NCBI RefSeq assembly: GCF_019050325.1
Contig: NZ_VOMB01000021.1
Span: 124,001 to 188,000 of the forward strand
Reading direction: 5' to 3'
DNA: 64,000 bases
Source: [Mycobacterium] fortunisiensis
GTDB lineage: Bacteria > Actinomycetota > Actinomycetes > Mycobacteriales > Mycobacteriaceae
In this document: positions 56,711 to 64,000 of the stretch, piece after piece
Layout of the letters: the number at the start of each line of letters is the position of its first letter
Position numbering within the stretch: position 1 is the stretch's first letter
The notes under the pieces: model-generated
Database searches by the model: none
What the model saw: the letters and a program-made list of their open reading frames with translations, nothing else
Told to the model about the DNA's origin: nothing
Translations under genes and position numbers: made by a program

Positions 56711-58521
56711 CGGTTTCCTCCTGAGGGGTTGCTGACGTTGTCCTGGACGTGCTGGTTGGCGGCTGATGGGACGGGTTGTGCGGCTGACTGTTCGGCGACG
56801 AGGTCGGCGATGTGCCGGGCGGCCACATACCCGAACGTCATCGCCGGCCCGATGGTGGCGCCGGCTCCGGCGTAGCTGCGGCCCATGACCGCGGCCGAGA
56901 CGTTGCCCACGGCGTAGAGCCCGGCCACCGTGCTCTCGTCGGACCGCAACACCCGCGCGTACTCGTCGGTGCGCAGTCCGCCCGAGGTGCCCAGGTCACC
57001 GAGAATGATCTGGAACGCGTAGTAGGGCGGTTTGCCCAGCGGACGCAGGTTCGGGTTCGGCAGCGTCGGATCGCCGTAATAGTTGTCGTAGGCGCTGTCG
57101 CCGCGGTTGAAGTCGTCGTCGTGACCGGCGTGGGCCAACTCGTTGAACCGCTCCGCGGTGGTGCGCAGATTCCCTTCGGGCACACCGATTTTGCGCGCCA
57201 GCTCCGCCCAGCTGTGCGCTTCGACCACGACACCGGAGTCCAGCCACGCCTGCGGCACCTTACGCCCGGTGGGCACCGGTGCGAACGGGATCTTCGGGAT
57301 GGGCAGATGCCCGCCCACCACGTAGCGGTGGAACGAGTCGATGTCGGTGACCAGCCAGCACGGTATGTGGGTGACACCGGCCTGTTGGCCGGCGATCATC
57401 GCGTGGGCGAAATCCATGTACGGAGCCGCCTCGTTGATGAACCGCTTGCCGTCTCCGTTGACCACGAACTGCGAGGGCATCATGCGCTCGTTGAGCATGA
57501 ACTGCAGCCGGCCATCGGGCCAGCAGATGGCCGGGAACCACCACGCCTCGTCGAGCAATTCGGTGGCACCGCCCACCTTTTCCCCGGCCCGGATCCCGTC
57601 GCCGGTGGCCGCCGGGTTGCCGAAGCTCCAATCTTTCTCCAGCACCGGCAGGTGTTCCTTGCGCCAGGCCATGTCGTGGTCGAACCCGCCGGAGGCCAGG
57701 ATGACGCCTCCGGTCGCACGGATCCTGACGGTCCGCCCGTCCTTCTCGACCACCGCACCCAGTACCGCGCCGCTGTCATCGGTGATCAGCGAGGTCATCG
57801 GGGAATCCAGCCACAGCGGGATGTCGTGCTGCTTGAGCGCCAGGCGCATCCGGGCCGCCAGCGACTGGCCGATGGCGGCCATCCGGTCACCGAAGACCCG
57901 GGCCCGTACCATCCGCCAGATCAGCTTGAGCAGCACTGCCTTGCCGCGCCAGTTCTGCCGGATCTGGTAGAAGAGCCGAAGGTCCTTGGGCGCGAACCAG
58001 ATCCCCTTGGGTGCCAGGGCCAGCGGGGCCAGCAGTTCCTGTTCGTGCTCACCGAGCGTGCGCAGATCGATGGCCGGCACGTTGATCGTGCTGCCCTGCG
58101 CGGATCCGCCCGGACGTTCCGGGTAGTAGTCGGCGTAGCCGGGTTTCCAGACGAATTCGAACCAGTCGCTGTTGCGCTCGAGGAAATCCATCATCTCGGG
58201 AGCGGCCTCGACGTACTTGCGCAGCCGGGCGTCGCTGACGGTGCCCTCGGTGATCTGCTTGAGGTAATCGAACACCGCATCCGGGGACGGCACATAGCCG
58301 GCCCGACGTTGTGACGGCGCCCCGGGCACCCAGATGCCACCGCCGGACAGCGCGGTGGAACCGCCGAAGTGGGACGACTTTTCGACCACGAGTGTTTTCA
58401 GCCCGGCGGAATCGGCGGCGAGCGCGGCGGTCATCCCCCCGCCGCCCGAGCCGACAACGAGCACATCCACGGTCTCGTCGAACGGCCGGTCGGCCCGCTG
58501 AGCGTTGTTTTCTGAGGTCAT
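56707..58521 (-). CDS. KstD-like FAD-dependent ring dehydrogenase
   Basis: A 604-residue flavoprotein. The FAD site is VDVLVVGSGGGGMTAAL, followed by GGSTALSGGGIWVP. The C-terminal GNVSAAVMGRSYAGAGATIG matches 3-ketosteroid delta-1-dehydrogenases, including the Tyr of the SYxGAG motif that helps polarise the ketone. It is expected to introduce a double bond next to a ring ketone. ATG 58521 overlaps the mhpB-like stop by four bases. Confidence 0.9.
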   Translation of the reverse strand: MTSENNAQRADRPFDETVDVLVVGSGGGGMTAALAADSAGLKTLVVEKSSHFGGSTALSGGGIWVPGAPSQRRAGYVPSPDAVFDYLKQITEGTVSDARLRKYVEAAPEMMDFLERNSDWFEFVWKPGYADYYPERPGGSAQGSTINVPAIDLRTLGEHEQELLAPLALAPKGIWFAPKDLRLFYQIRQNWRGKAVLLKLIWRMVRARVFGDRMAAIGQSLAARMRLALKQHDIPLWLDSPMTSLITDDSGAVLGAVVEKDGRTVRIRATGGVILASGGFDHDMAWRKEHLPVLEKDWSFGNPAATGDGIRAGEKVGGATELLDEAWWFPAICWPDGRLQFMLNERMMPSQFVVNGDGKRFINEAAPYMDFAHAMIAGQQAGVTHIPCWLVTDIDSFHRYVVGGHLPIPKIPFAPVPTGRKVPQAWLDSGVVVEAHSWAELARKIGVPEGNLRTTAERFNELAHAGHDDDFNRGDSAYDNYYGDPTLPNPNLRPLGKPPYYAFQIILGDLGTSGGLRTDEYARVLRSDESTVAGLYAVGNVSAAVMGRSYAGAGATIGPAMTFGYVAARHIADLVAEQSAAQPVPSAANQHVQDNVSNPSGGNR

Positions 58522-59462
58522 ACTGCGATTCCTACCGCCGTCCTGATTGCGAATCCTGCGATCAATTCCGGTGCCGCCCGGTAAAAGTGGTGTCCGGTCC
58601 GGTACGGACCATTGGCTGCCAGGGCCGCAAACGCGGCCACCCAGGTTCGGATCTCGTGCGCCGAGTTGCCCCCTTCGGTGGCGATGAAGGTGTTCGACCA
58701 GCCGTCGAGATCGGCCAGCCGACCGTGGTCGAAGATCTCCAACAGTCCGTGGTCCCACTCGGGATTCAACGGCTGCCGCGCACTGTCGCCGTGGGCGAAG
58801 TCATGGGCGGCCTGGCGCACCGCGTCCTGGCGGGCCATCCGCTGCTCGGCGGTCATCGGGACCCCGTGCACAATCCGGTCCAGCGCACCCGGCGGCGCGG
58901 TGGCCAGCGTCGGCACCGGCGGATCATGCGACAGCCCACCGGAACCCACCACCAGCACCCGTTTGTCGAGGGTGGCCAGGAAGGAGCCGACCGCCGACCC
59001 GAGCGCGCGTGACCGGGACAACGGCCCAAGCGGCGTGGCCACCGAGTTGACGAAGATCGGCACGATCGGGCGTGCCGTCGCCTCGCCGAACAATTCCTGC
59101 AGCGGCTGCACGGTGCCGTGGTCGACATCCATGCTCGTCGAGATGGCGACGTCGACCCCGGCTTCCCACACCGCCTCGGCGCACTGCTGGGCGATGTCGC
59201 CCGCGACGTCGAGCGCGCCTTCGTAGGTGCCGTAATCCCCCACTCCGCAGGCAGCGGTGCCGATGCAAAACGGCGGCATCAGTCGGTAGAAGAACCCGTT
59301 GTAGTGGTCGGGCGAGAAGATGACGACCAACTCGGGGTCGTAGTCGGCAACAAACTGGCGAGCTTTCGCGACCGCCGAGCCGATGTCGTCGAGAAGGTCA
59401 GCCGACGGTCCCGGAAGATTCAGCAGTGGGCTGTGGGACATACAGCACAGGGCTACTGGCAC
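58518..59462 (-). CDS. mhpB: Extradiol ring-cleavage dioxygenase, MhpB type
   Basis: A 314-residue class III extradiol dioxygenase, collinear with E. coli MhpB, which cleaves 2,3-dihydroxyphenylpropionate at the meta position. It keeps MSHSPLL (His10), FSPDHYNGFFY (Asp52, His53), and His115 (DVDHGTVQP) and His179 (GGLSHDPPVP), the residues tied to MhpB catalysis. GTG 59462 is chosen because it aligns exactly with the MhpB N-terminus, although it overlaps the upstream gene by 65 bases. The substrate in this organism could be a larger alkyl-catechol. Confidence 0.92.
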   Translation of the reverse strand: MPVALCCMSHSPLLNLPGPSADLLDDIGSAVAKARQFVADYDPELVVIFSPDHYNGFFYRLMPPFCIGTAACGVGDYGTYEGALDVAGDIAQQCAEAVWEAGVDVAISTSMDVDHGTVQPLQELFGEATARPIVPIFVNSVATPLGPLSRSRALGSAVGSFLATLDKRVLVVGSGGLSHDPPVPTLATAPPGALDRIVHGVPMTAEQRMARQDAVRQAAHDFAHGDSARQPLNPEWDHGLLEIFDHGRLADLDGWSNTFIATEGGNSAHEIRTWVAAFAALAANGPYRTGHHFYRAAPELIAGFAIRTAVGIAV

Positions 59463-61080
59463 CGTTCACTCCTCCCTCCACCACGTGCAGCACATCGAAC
59501 AGGGCCGCGCTCAGTTCGGGAGCCCGCTGGGCGATGTCGGCGCCGGCGATGCACCGGTCCGGCCGCAGTACCAGTACCGACTCCGAGTGCCCGTCGAACC
59601 AGGATTTGAGCGCCCCGGTGCGGTCGCCGACGGTGATCACCGACCCGTCGTCTTGTGCACCGTCGTGGCCGGTCCAGAACAACTGGGTCTGCGGCCGGGC
59701 GGCGATGAACCTGGCGCCCAGGGCTTTCCAACGCGCATACGCCTGCTCCCCGAGCAGTGCCCGAGGATCGTTGTTCCAGCACAGCACCGCGAAATTCAGG
59801 CCGATCACATCGTCGAGCAGCACGTCGGACTGTTCTCGGGTGTCGACCCGTGGCTGGATGAACAACGTGCCCGCCGGGGTGTCCGCAGTCGGCGGCGTCG
59901 GGTGGTAGACCGCGCCCGACTCGTAGCGCGGCATGGGCTTGAACCGCATCTCCAGCACATAGCGCTTGAGCGCCGGGACCACCGAGGCACCGCGAATCAG
60001 TTTGTCCCGCAGCATCGCAACCTTGCGATTGGTGGGCGAAATGACCCGGCCGACCAGGGTGGACAGGTCGATCATGGCGCGGGCGTGCTTGCGGCGTTCG
60101 GTGTCGTAGCTGTCCAGCAGTGCATCGCCGGCCTGGCCGTTGACCACTGCGGCGAGTTTCCAGCCGAGGTTGGCCGCGTCCCGGATCCCGCTGTTGTAGC
60201 CCTGTCCCTGCCATACCGGCATCAGGTGGGCGGCGTCGCCGGCGAGCAGGAACCGGCCCTTGCGAAAGTTTCCGGCAATCCGCGAATGGTGGGTATACAC
60301 CCGGCGCCGGATCACGTCGACCTTGTCCGGATGCGGTACGTAGCGGGCCAGCAACCGGGCCACGAACTCGGGATCCTCGGCCTGCTCGTCGGTTTCGTCG
60401 GCATGGATCATGAACTCGAACCGGCGGATGCCGTGGGCGATCGAAATCGAGGCGTACGGCCGGTCCGGGTCGGCACCGACCTCGCTGTTCGGGTGGCCCA
60501 GCGGATCGTTGGCCAGGTCCACCACCACCCAGCGGGTCGGCGAGGTGGTGCCCTCGAACGACACCCCCATGATGCGCCGGCTGGCGCTGCGCCCGCCGTC
60601 GCACCCGACCAGGTAGCGCGCCCGCACCGCGGGCGCGTCCGAGCCGAATTCGACGGTCACCCCGTCGGCGGTCTCGACGGCCGATTCCATCCGCCGGCCC
60701 CAGGCCACCTGCACGTGCTCGAACCGGTCCAGCCCGGCCAGTAGTTGCGCGTCGACGAGCGGTTGAACGAACCCGTTGCGCTTGGGCCAGCCGAAACGTG
60801 CGTCCGGAGGCGCCATTTCAGCCAGCAGTCGGCGGTTCCCGTCGTAGAAGCGCAAAATCTGGTTGGGCACGGTGTGCGGTAGGACCGCCTCCACCAGGCC
60901 GATGGACTGGAAGGTGCGCAGCGACTCGTCGTCGAGGCCGACCCCGCGCGGGTAATCGATGAGGGTGTCGCGTTCGTCGACCACCAGTGTCCGGACACCC
61001 TTGATCCCAAGGGAATTCGCCAGGGTCAGGCCGACCGGTCCGGCTCCGACGATGATGACGTCCACCTCGCGGTCGGTCAC
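59398..61080 (-). CDS. mhpA: FAD aromatic hydroxylase, MhpA type
   Basis: A 560-residue flavoprotein monooxygenase close in length to E. coli MhpA, the 3-(3-hydroxyphenyl)propionate hydroxylase. It has the dinucleotide motif VGAGPVGLTLA, the LVGCDGGRSASRR (DG) motif and LLAGDAAHLMPVWQGQG (GD motif). It should turn a phenol into a catechol using NADH and oxygen. GTG 61080 overlaps the hydrolase stop by four bases; its 3' end runs 65 bases into the mhpB-like gene. Confidence 0.92.
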   Translation of the reverse strand: MTDREVDVIIVGAGPVGLTLANSLGIKGVRTLVVDERDTLIDYPRGVGLDDESLRTFQSIGLVEAVLPHTVPNQILRFYDGNRRLLAEMAPPDARFGWPKRNGFVQPLVDAQLLAGLDRFEHVQVAWGRRMESAVETADGVTVEFGSDAPAVRARYLVGCDGGRSASRRIMGVSFEGTTSPTRWVVVDLANDPLGHPNSEVGADPDRPYASISIAHGIRRFEFMIHADETDEQAEDPEFVARLLARYVPHPDKVDVIRRRVYTHHSRIAGNFRKGRFLLAGDAAHLMPVWQGQGYNSGIRDAANLGWKLAAVVNGQAGDALLDSYDTERRKHARAMIDLSTLVGRVISPTNRKVAMLRDKLIRGASVVPALKRYVLEMRFKPMPRYESGAVYHPTPPTADTPAGTLFIQPRVDTREQSDVLLDDVIGLNFAVLCWNNDPRALLGEQAYARWKALGARFIAARPQTQLFWTGHDGAQDDGSVITVGDRTGALKSWFDGHSESVLVLRPDRCIAGADIAQRAPELSAALFDVLHVVEGGVNGASSPVLYVPQPTAESSGTVG

Positions 61081-61988
61081 GAGGAACGCCCGAGCAGAAA
61101 GTCGAGATGCAGCCGGTTGAACGTGTCCGGGTCCTCGTACTGCGGCCAGTGCCCACAATTCGGCATCACTTCGAAGCGGGCACCCGGGATCATCGAGGCG
61201 ATCCGTCGGCCTTCGCTGACGTCTGCGGTCGGATCGTCACTGGTCCACAACACCAGGGTGGGCGCGGTGATCGATCCGTATTCCTTCTCCCCCAGCAGGT
61301 TCCGGGCCCGGATCTGCGGGTCCTGCAGCGCCATGATGTCACTCATCGCCGCGACGAAGCCGGGTTGCCGGTAGACCGCCTGGCGGCTGGCCACGATGTC
61401 GTCGTAATCCTTCGTCTTGTCCGCCATCAGCCACTTGATCCGCGCCTGCACGGTCTCCCAGGTCGGGTTCTCGGCGGCGGCCATCGACAAGGTGATGATG
61501 CGCTTCATCACCTCGGGATCGGCCTGCGAGCCACCGGCGGTGTTGAGCACCAACCGGTCCACCCGGTCGGGGTGGTCGACGGCGGCCCGGGCGGCGACCC
61601 AGCCGCCCAGCGACTCACCCGAGATGTGGGCGCGCTGCGCGCCGATCGTGTCGAGGAAGGCGATCAGGTGATCGACATAGTGCGCCACCTCCAGCGGGTG
61701 GCCCGGCTTGTCGGTGTAGCCGTGACCGAGCATGTCGATCGACCACGTCGAGAAATGCCGGGCGTGCGCCTCCAGGTTGCGCACGTAGGCCTCGGCGTGC
61801 CCGCCCGAGCCGTGTAGCAGGACCAGCGCGGGCAGTGTCGGATCACCCGCGTGCAGATAGCGGGTGCGAACCCCGCCGACGTCGAGATAGCCCTGCGAGA
61901 ACGCGACGCCCTGCAGATCGCTCCAGACGCTCTCGTGGTCGGTGGCCGAAACGGAACCGGATGCCGGCCCGGCGGCAGTGCTCGTCAT
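61077..61988 (-). CDS. Alpha/beta hydrolase, MhpC type
   Basis: A 303-residue meta-cleavage-product hydrolase-like protein: LLHGSGGHAEAY, Ser126 in SGESLGGW, Asp in LWTSDDPTADV, His in NCGHWPQYEDP. It would hydrolyse the ring-opened product of the extradiol enzyme. ATG 61988 is chosen over an upstream start at 62069 that lies beyond the operator. It is the first gene of the nine-gene operon, 20 bases downstream of the TGAGAA palindrome. Confidence 0.9.
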   Translation of the reverse strand: MTSTAAGPASGSVSATDHESVWSDLQGVAFSQGYLDVGGVRTRYLHAGDPTLPALVLLHGSGGHAEAYVRNLEAHARHFSTWSIDMLGHGYTDKPGHPLEVAHYVDHLIAFLDTIGAQRAHISGESLGGWVAARAAVDHPDRVDRLVLNTAGGSQADPEVMKRIITLSMAAAENPTWETVQARIKWLMADKTKDYDDIVASRQAVYRQPGFVAAMSDIMALQDPQIRARNLLGEKEYGSITAPTLVLWTSDDPTADVSEGRRIASMIPGARFEVMPNCGHWPQYEDPDTFNRLHLDFLLGRSS

Positions 61989-62008
61989 GTTCCCCTCTCC
62001 GGAGGTAG

Positions 62009-62025
62009 TGAGAATGATATTCTCC
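62009..62025. promoter_or_regulatory. TGAGAA-N5-TTCTCA family operator
   Basis: TGAGAA-TGATA-TTCTCC, one change from the consensus, lies 20 bases upstream of the mhpC-type start and is divergent from the IclR gene. It connects the ring-cleavage operon to the regulon at 11-37 kb. Confidence 0.6.
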
Positions 62026-62078
62026 GAATTTGTAAGCACTTTGCTCATATAGCGCACATCAGCGTGCATTATTATCAG

Positions 62079-62098
62079 AGCATCACTCTCGCGGTGCT
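62079..62098. promoter_or_regulatory. Candidate IclR operator
   Basis: AGCATCAC-TCTC-GCGGTGCT is an imperfect inverted repeat (six of eight pairs) 20 bases upstream of the IclR start. IclR regulators usually bind near their own promoter, so this is a reasonable but weak assignment. Confidence 0.3.
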
Positions 62099-62118
62099 AT
62101 CTGTCAAGGAGGGGCGCG

Positions 62119-62844
62119 ATGCCGGCCAAGGCAACCCAGCCGAAGGCACAAACGAAGGCCGACGGCACTCCCACCGGAGCGCCCGGTTCTCAAACTCTGG
62201 CGCGTGGGCTCAGCGCGCTCGCAGCCATTGCCGCAGCACCGACGGGCCTGACGGTGCAGCAGGTCGCCGACCATGTCGGGGCCCACCGCACGATCGCCTA
62301 TCGGCTGCTGGCCACCCTGAGCCAGTTCCGTTATGTGGCAAAGGGCGAAGACGGGCGCTACCGGCCCGGTGCCGGGCTGGCCGCCCTCGGCTCATCGTTC
62401 GACAACAACATGCGCCAGCTCAGTGTCCCCACCCTGCGCGCCCTGGCCGACGAGCTCGGCAGCACCGTCTCGCTACTGGTGGCCGAGGGCGACCAGCAGG
62501 TGGCCGTCGCGGTGATCGTTCCGACACAGGTGTTCTACCAACTGTCCTTCCATGAAGGCAGCCGCCACCCGCTGGAGCGGGGTGCGGCCGGGGTGGCCCT
62601 GCTGGCGAGCATGCCGGCGCGCCCCGGCGAGCGTGAACTGGTCCGCCAGACCCGCGAGCAGGGCTGGGTGATCACCCACGGGGAGATCGAACCGGACACC
62701 TACGGTCTGGCGGTGCCGGTCCGTCGACGCCCGCCGTCACCACCTACCTGCATCAACCTCATCTCGCATCGCGAAGACGTCGTGTTGAACGGCAAGGACG
62801 CAGTGGTGCGCGCAGCAAACGAACTATCGGCGATCTTGTACTGA
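62119..62844 (+). CDS. IclR-family transcriptional regulator
   Basis: A 241-residue IclR protein. The winged helix-turn-helix is at about residues 25-85 (TLARGLSALAAIAAAPTGLT, VQQVADHVGAHRTIAYRLLA) and is followed by a GAF-like effector domain containing HEGSRHPLERGAAGVALLA. AAGGAGG precedes ATG 62119. IclR proteins often activate aromatic catabolic operons such as mhp, so it may control the divergent ring-cleavage operon, the downstream flavoprotein, or both. Confidence 0.9.
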   Translation: MPAKATQPKAQTKADGTPTGAPGSQTLARGLSALAAIAAAPTGLTVQQVADHVGAHRTIAYRLLATLSQFRYVAKGEDGRYRPGAGLAALGSSFDNNMRQLSVPTLRALADELGSTVSLLVAEGDQQVAVAVIVPTQVFYQLSFHEGSRHPLERGAAGVALLASMPARPGERELVRQTREQGWVITHGEIEPDTYGLAVPVRRRPPSPPTCINLISHREDVVLNGKDAVVRAANELSAILY

Positions 62845-62851
62845 GAAGGGA

Positions 62852-64000
62852 ATGACAGTGACCCGTACCGAATTTGAGTGGGATGACGAAGTCGACGTCG
62901 TGGTGCTCGGCAGCGGCGGTGCGGGGCTCACTGCCGCGCTGACCGCGTCGGTCAGCGGTGCATCCGTGGCGGTCTACGAGAAGGCGCCCACCGTCGGCGG
63001 CACCACCGCGGTCTCCGGTGGCATCGTGTGGATCCCGGCTCATGACCGCAGTTCCGAGGGGCCGCTGCCGGTCTCGGACGCGGTGGACTACCTGGAGGCC
63101 CAGTCGCTGGGCTACCTGGACGCCGACCTGGTCGACACCTTCGTGCGGACCGGCCAGGCGATGCTCGACTTCGTCGAGGAACACAGCGAGCTGCGTTTCG
63201 CCGTCGCCGAAGGCTTTCCCGATTACAAACCCGAACTGCCCGGCGGACGCCCCGGCGGAGGACGGTCCCTGAGCGCCGGCCCGGTGGATCAGGCCAAGCT
63301 CGGCGCGTGGAAAGACCGGATCACGTCCTTCCCAGCAGATTTCAGCAATGTGGGCATCGACGCGGAGACGCGGGCTCGCATCCATGCCGTCCACGACGAT
63401 CCCGACGCCGACCTCTGCGTGGCCGGTACCGCACTGATCGCCGGGCTGCTGCGCGGCCTGCTAGAGCGTGGCGTGGAGCCGGTCACCGGGGCCCGCGCGA
63501 TCGAGCTGGTCGGTGACGCCACCGGCATCACCGGCGTGCGCATCAGCTTGCACAGCACCGGCGGTGCCGACGTGAACGTCCGCGCCCGCAGTGGCGTCGT
63601 CCTGGCCACCGGCGGTTTCGAGTGGGACGCCAAGCTCGTCGAGGCCTACCTGCGCGGTCCGATGCGCGGTGCGGTATCCCCGCCGAACAACACCGGCGAC
63701 GGGTTGCGGATGGCCATGGCCCACGGCGCCGACCTGGCCAACATGGGCGAGGCATGGTGGGTGCCGATCGTGCAGATCCCCGGCGACACCATCGACGGTC
63801 ATCCGCGCAGCCGCAGCGTGCGGCTGGAACGCACCCGGCCGCGCAGCGTCATCGTCAACCGCGCCGGCAAGCGATTCCTCAACGAAGCCGGCGAGTACAA
63901 CTCCATGGCCGGGGCCTTCCAATACCTCGACCCCAAACTGGGTTACGCCAACGACCCGGCCTGGATCGTGTTCGACTCGGTGCACCTGCAGCGCTACGGC
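62852..64000 (+). CDS. KstD/fumarate-reductase-like flavoprotein, 3' end outside window
   Basis: 383 residues of an FAD-binding protein are visible before the right edge. It has DVVVLGSGGAGLTAALTAS, GGTTAVSGGIVWIP and VVLATGGFEWD, the same layout as the KstD-like protein at 56707, but the C-terminal active-site part is outside the window. ATG 62852 is used; GTG 62858 has better spacing from GAAGG. It follows the IclR gene by 7 bases and is probably co-transcribed with it. Confidence 0.88.
   Translation, partial: MTVTRTEFEWDDEVDVVVLGSGGAGLTAALTASVSGASVAVYEKAPTVGGTTAVSGGIVWIPAHDRSSEGPLPVSDAVDYLEAQSLGYLDADLVDTFVRTGQAMLDFVEEHSELRFAVAEGFPDYKPELPGGRPGGGRSLSAGPVDQAKLGAWKDRITSFPADFSNVGIDAETRARIHAVHDDPDADLCVAGTALIAGLLRGLLERGVEPVTGARAIELVGDATGITGVRISLHSTGGADVNVRARSGVVLATGGFEWDAKLVEAYLRGPMRGAVSPPNNTGDGLRMAMAHGADLANMGEAWWVPIVQIPGDTIDGHPRSRSVRLERTRPRSVIVNRAGKRFLNEAGEYNSMAGAFQYLDPKLGYANDPAWIVFDSVHLQRYG

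Noticed and set aside
1..64000. CRISPR arrays, tRNA/rRNA genes, insertion sequences or prophage genes.
   Set aside because: No regularly spaced direct repeats, no transposase or integrase motifs and no recognisable structural RNA were seen on reading both strands.

Overview
The window reads as the chromosome of a high-GC actinobacterium, most likely an environmental, fast-growing mycobacterium (Mycolicibacterium type). The evidence is the frequent GTG/TTG starts, genes chained by 1-4 bp stop/start overlaps (ATGA, GTGA, TGATG), many cytochromes P450 each with its own 3Fe-4S-type ferredoxin, FadE-like acyl-CoA dehydrogenases, a mycofactocin-coupled SDR, an MpaB-type oxygenase and a HAMP-type adenylate cyclase. 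No rRNA, tRNA, transposase, phage gene or CRISPR array was seen. I count 65 protein genes; the first and last run off the window. Almost all look like catabolic enzymes or their regulators.

Layout. (1) 1-8525: a NuoF-like flavoprotein coupled to a ferredoxin, a fused DUF35/thiolase-like lyase, a hydrolase, tandem 3-hydroxyisobutyrate-dehydrogenase-like genes, then P450-ferredoxin-hydrolase. (2) 8560-18100: a minus-strand P450-ferredoxin-DUF1330-LLM operon, an SDR divergent from a TetR gene, an acyl-CoA dehydrogenase/phosphotransferase/quinone-oxidoreductase operon and a third P450. (3) 18198-19369: a hypothetical gene and a TetR gene with a strong operator. (4) 19487-33262: two divergent seven-gene operons. 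The minus one holds an amidohydrolase, two acyl-CoA dehydrogenases, an SDR, a CoA transferase, a crotonase and a thiolase. The plus one holds a CMD protein, a Rieske oxygenase, a small unknown, an amidohydrolase, a SnoaL-like protein and a paired two-subunit acyl-CoA dehydrogenase. (5) 33353-42333: adenylate cyclase, crotonase, TetR, mycofactocin SDR, another SDR, a kinase-like protein and an 808-residue double CoA transferase. (6) 42408-49124: a probable operon TetR-ferredoxin-P450-amidohydrolase-M24 peptidase-M24 pseudo-peptidase-crotonase. (7) 49200-52125: SDR, MpaB-like oxygenase, small membrane protein, TetR. (8) 52136-61988: a nine-gene minus operon for ring hydroxylation and meta-cleavage (MhpA-, MhpB- and MhpC-like, plus a KstD-like dehydrogenase, LLM enzyme, FMN reductase, SDR, cyclase-family hydrolase and second alpha/beta hydrolase). 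(9) 62119-64000: an IclR gene and a second KstD-like flavoprotein.

How the parts fit. The strongest new signal is a 17-bp palindrome, TGAGAA-N5-TTCTCA. It sits in front of the P450 operon (two copies near 11.3-11.4 kb), the Rieske operon (27.36 kb), the crotonase/TetR divergence (35.73 kb, overlapping a TATAAT box), the mycofactocin SDR (36.53 and 36.77 kb) and the MhpABC-type operon (62.01 kb). This suggests that operons spread over 50 kb form one regulon, plausibly controlled by the TetR protein encoded at 35871-36524. My working model, which is inference, is degradation of an alicyclic or steroid-like compound. P450 and Rieske enzymes would oxidise it, CoA-linked steps would shorten it, KstD-like enzymes would desaturate or aromatise a ring, and the MhpA/B/C enzymes would hydroxylate, cleave and hydrolyse the resulting aromatic. 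The substrate cannot be read from the sequence.
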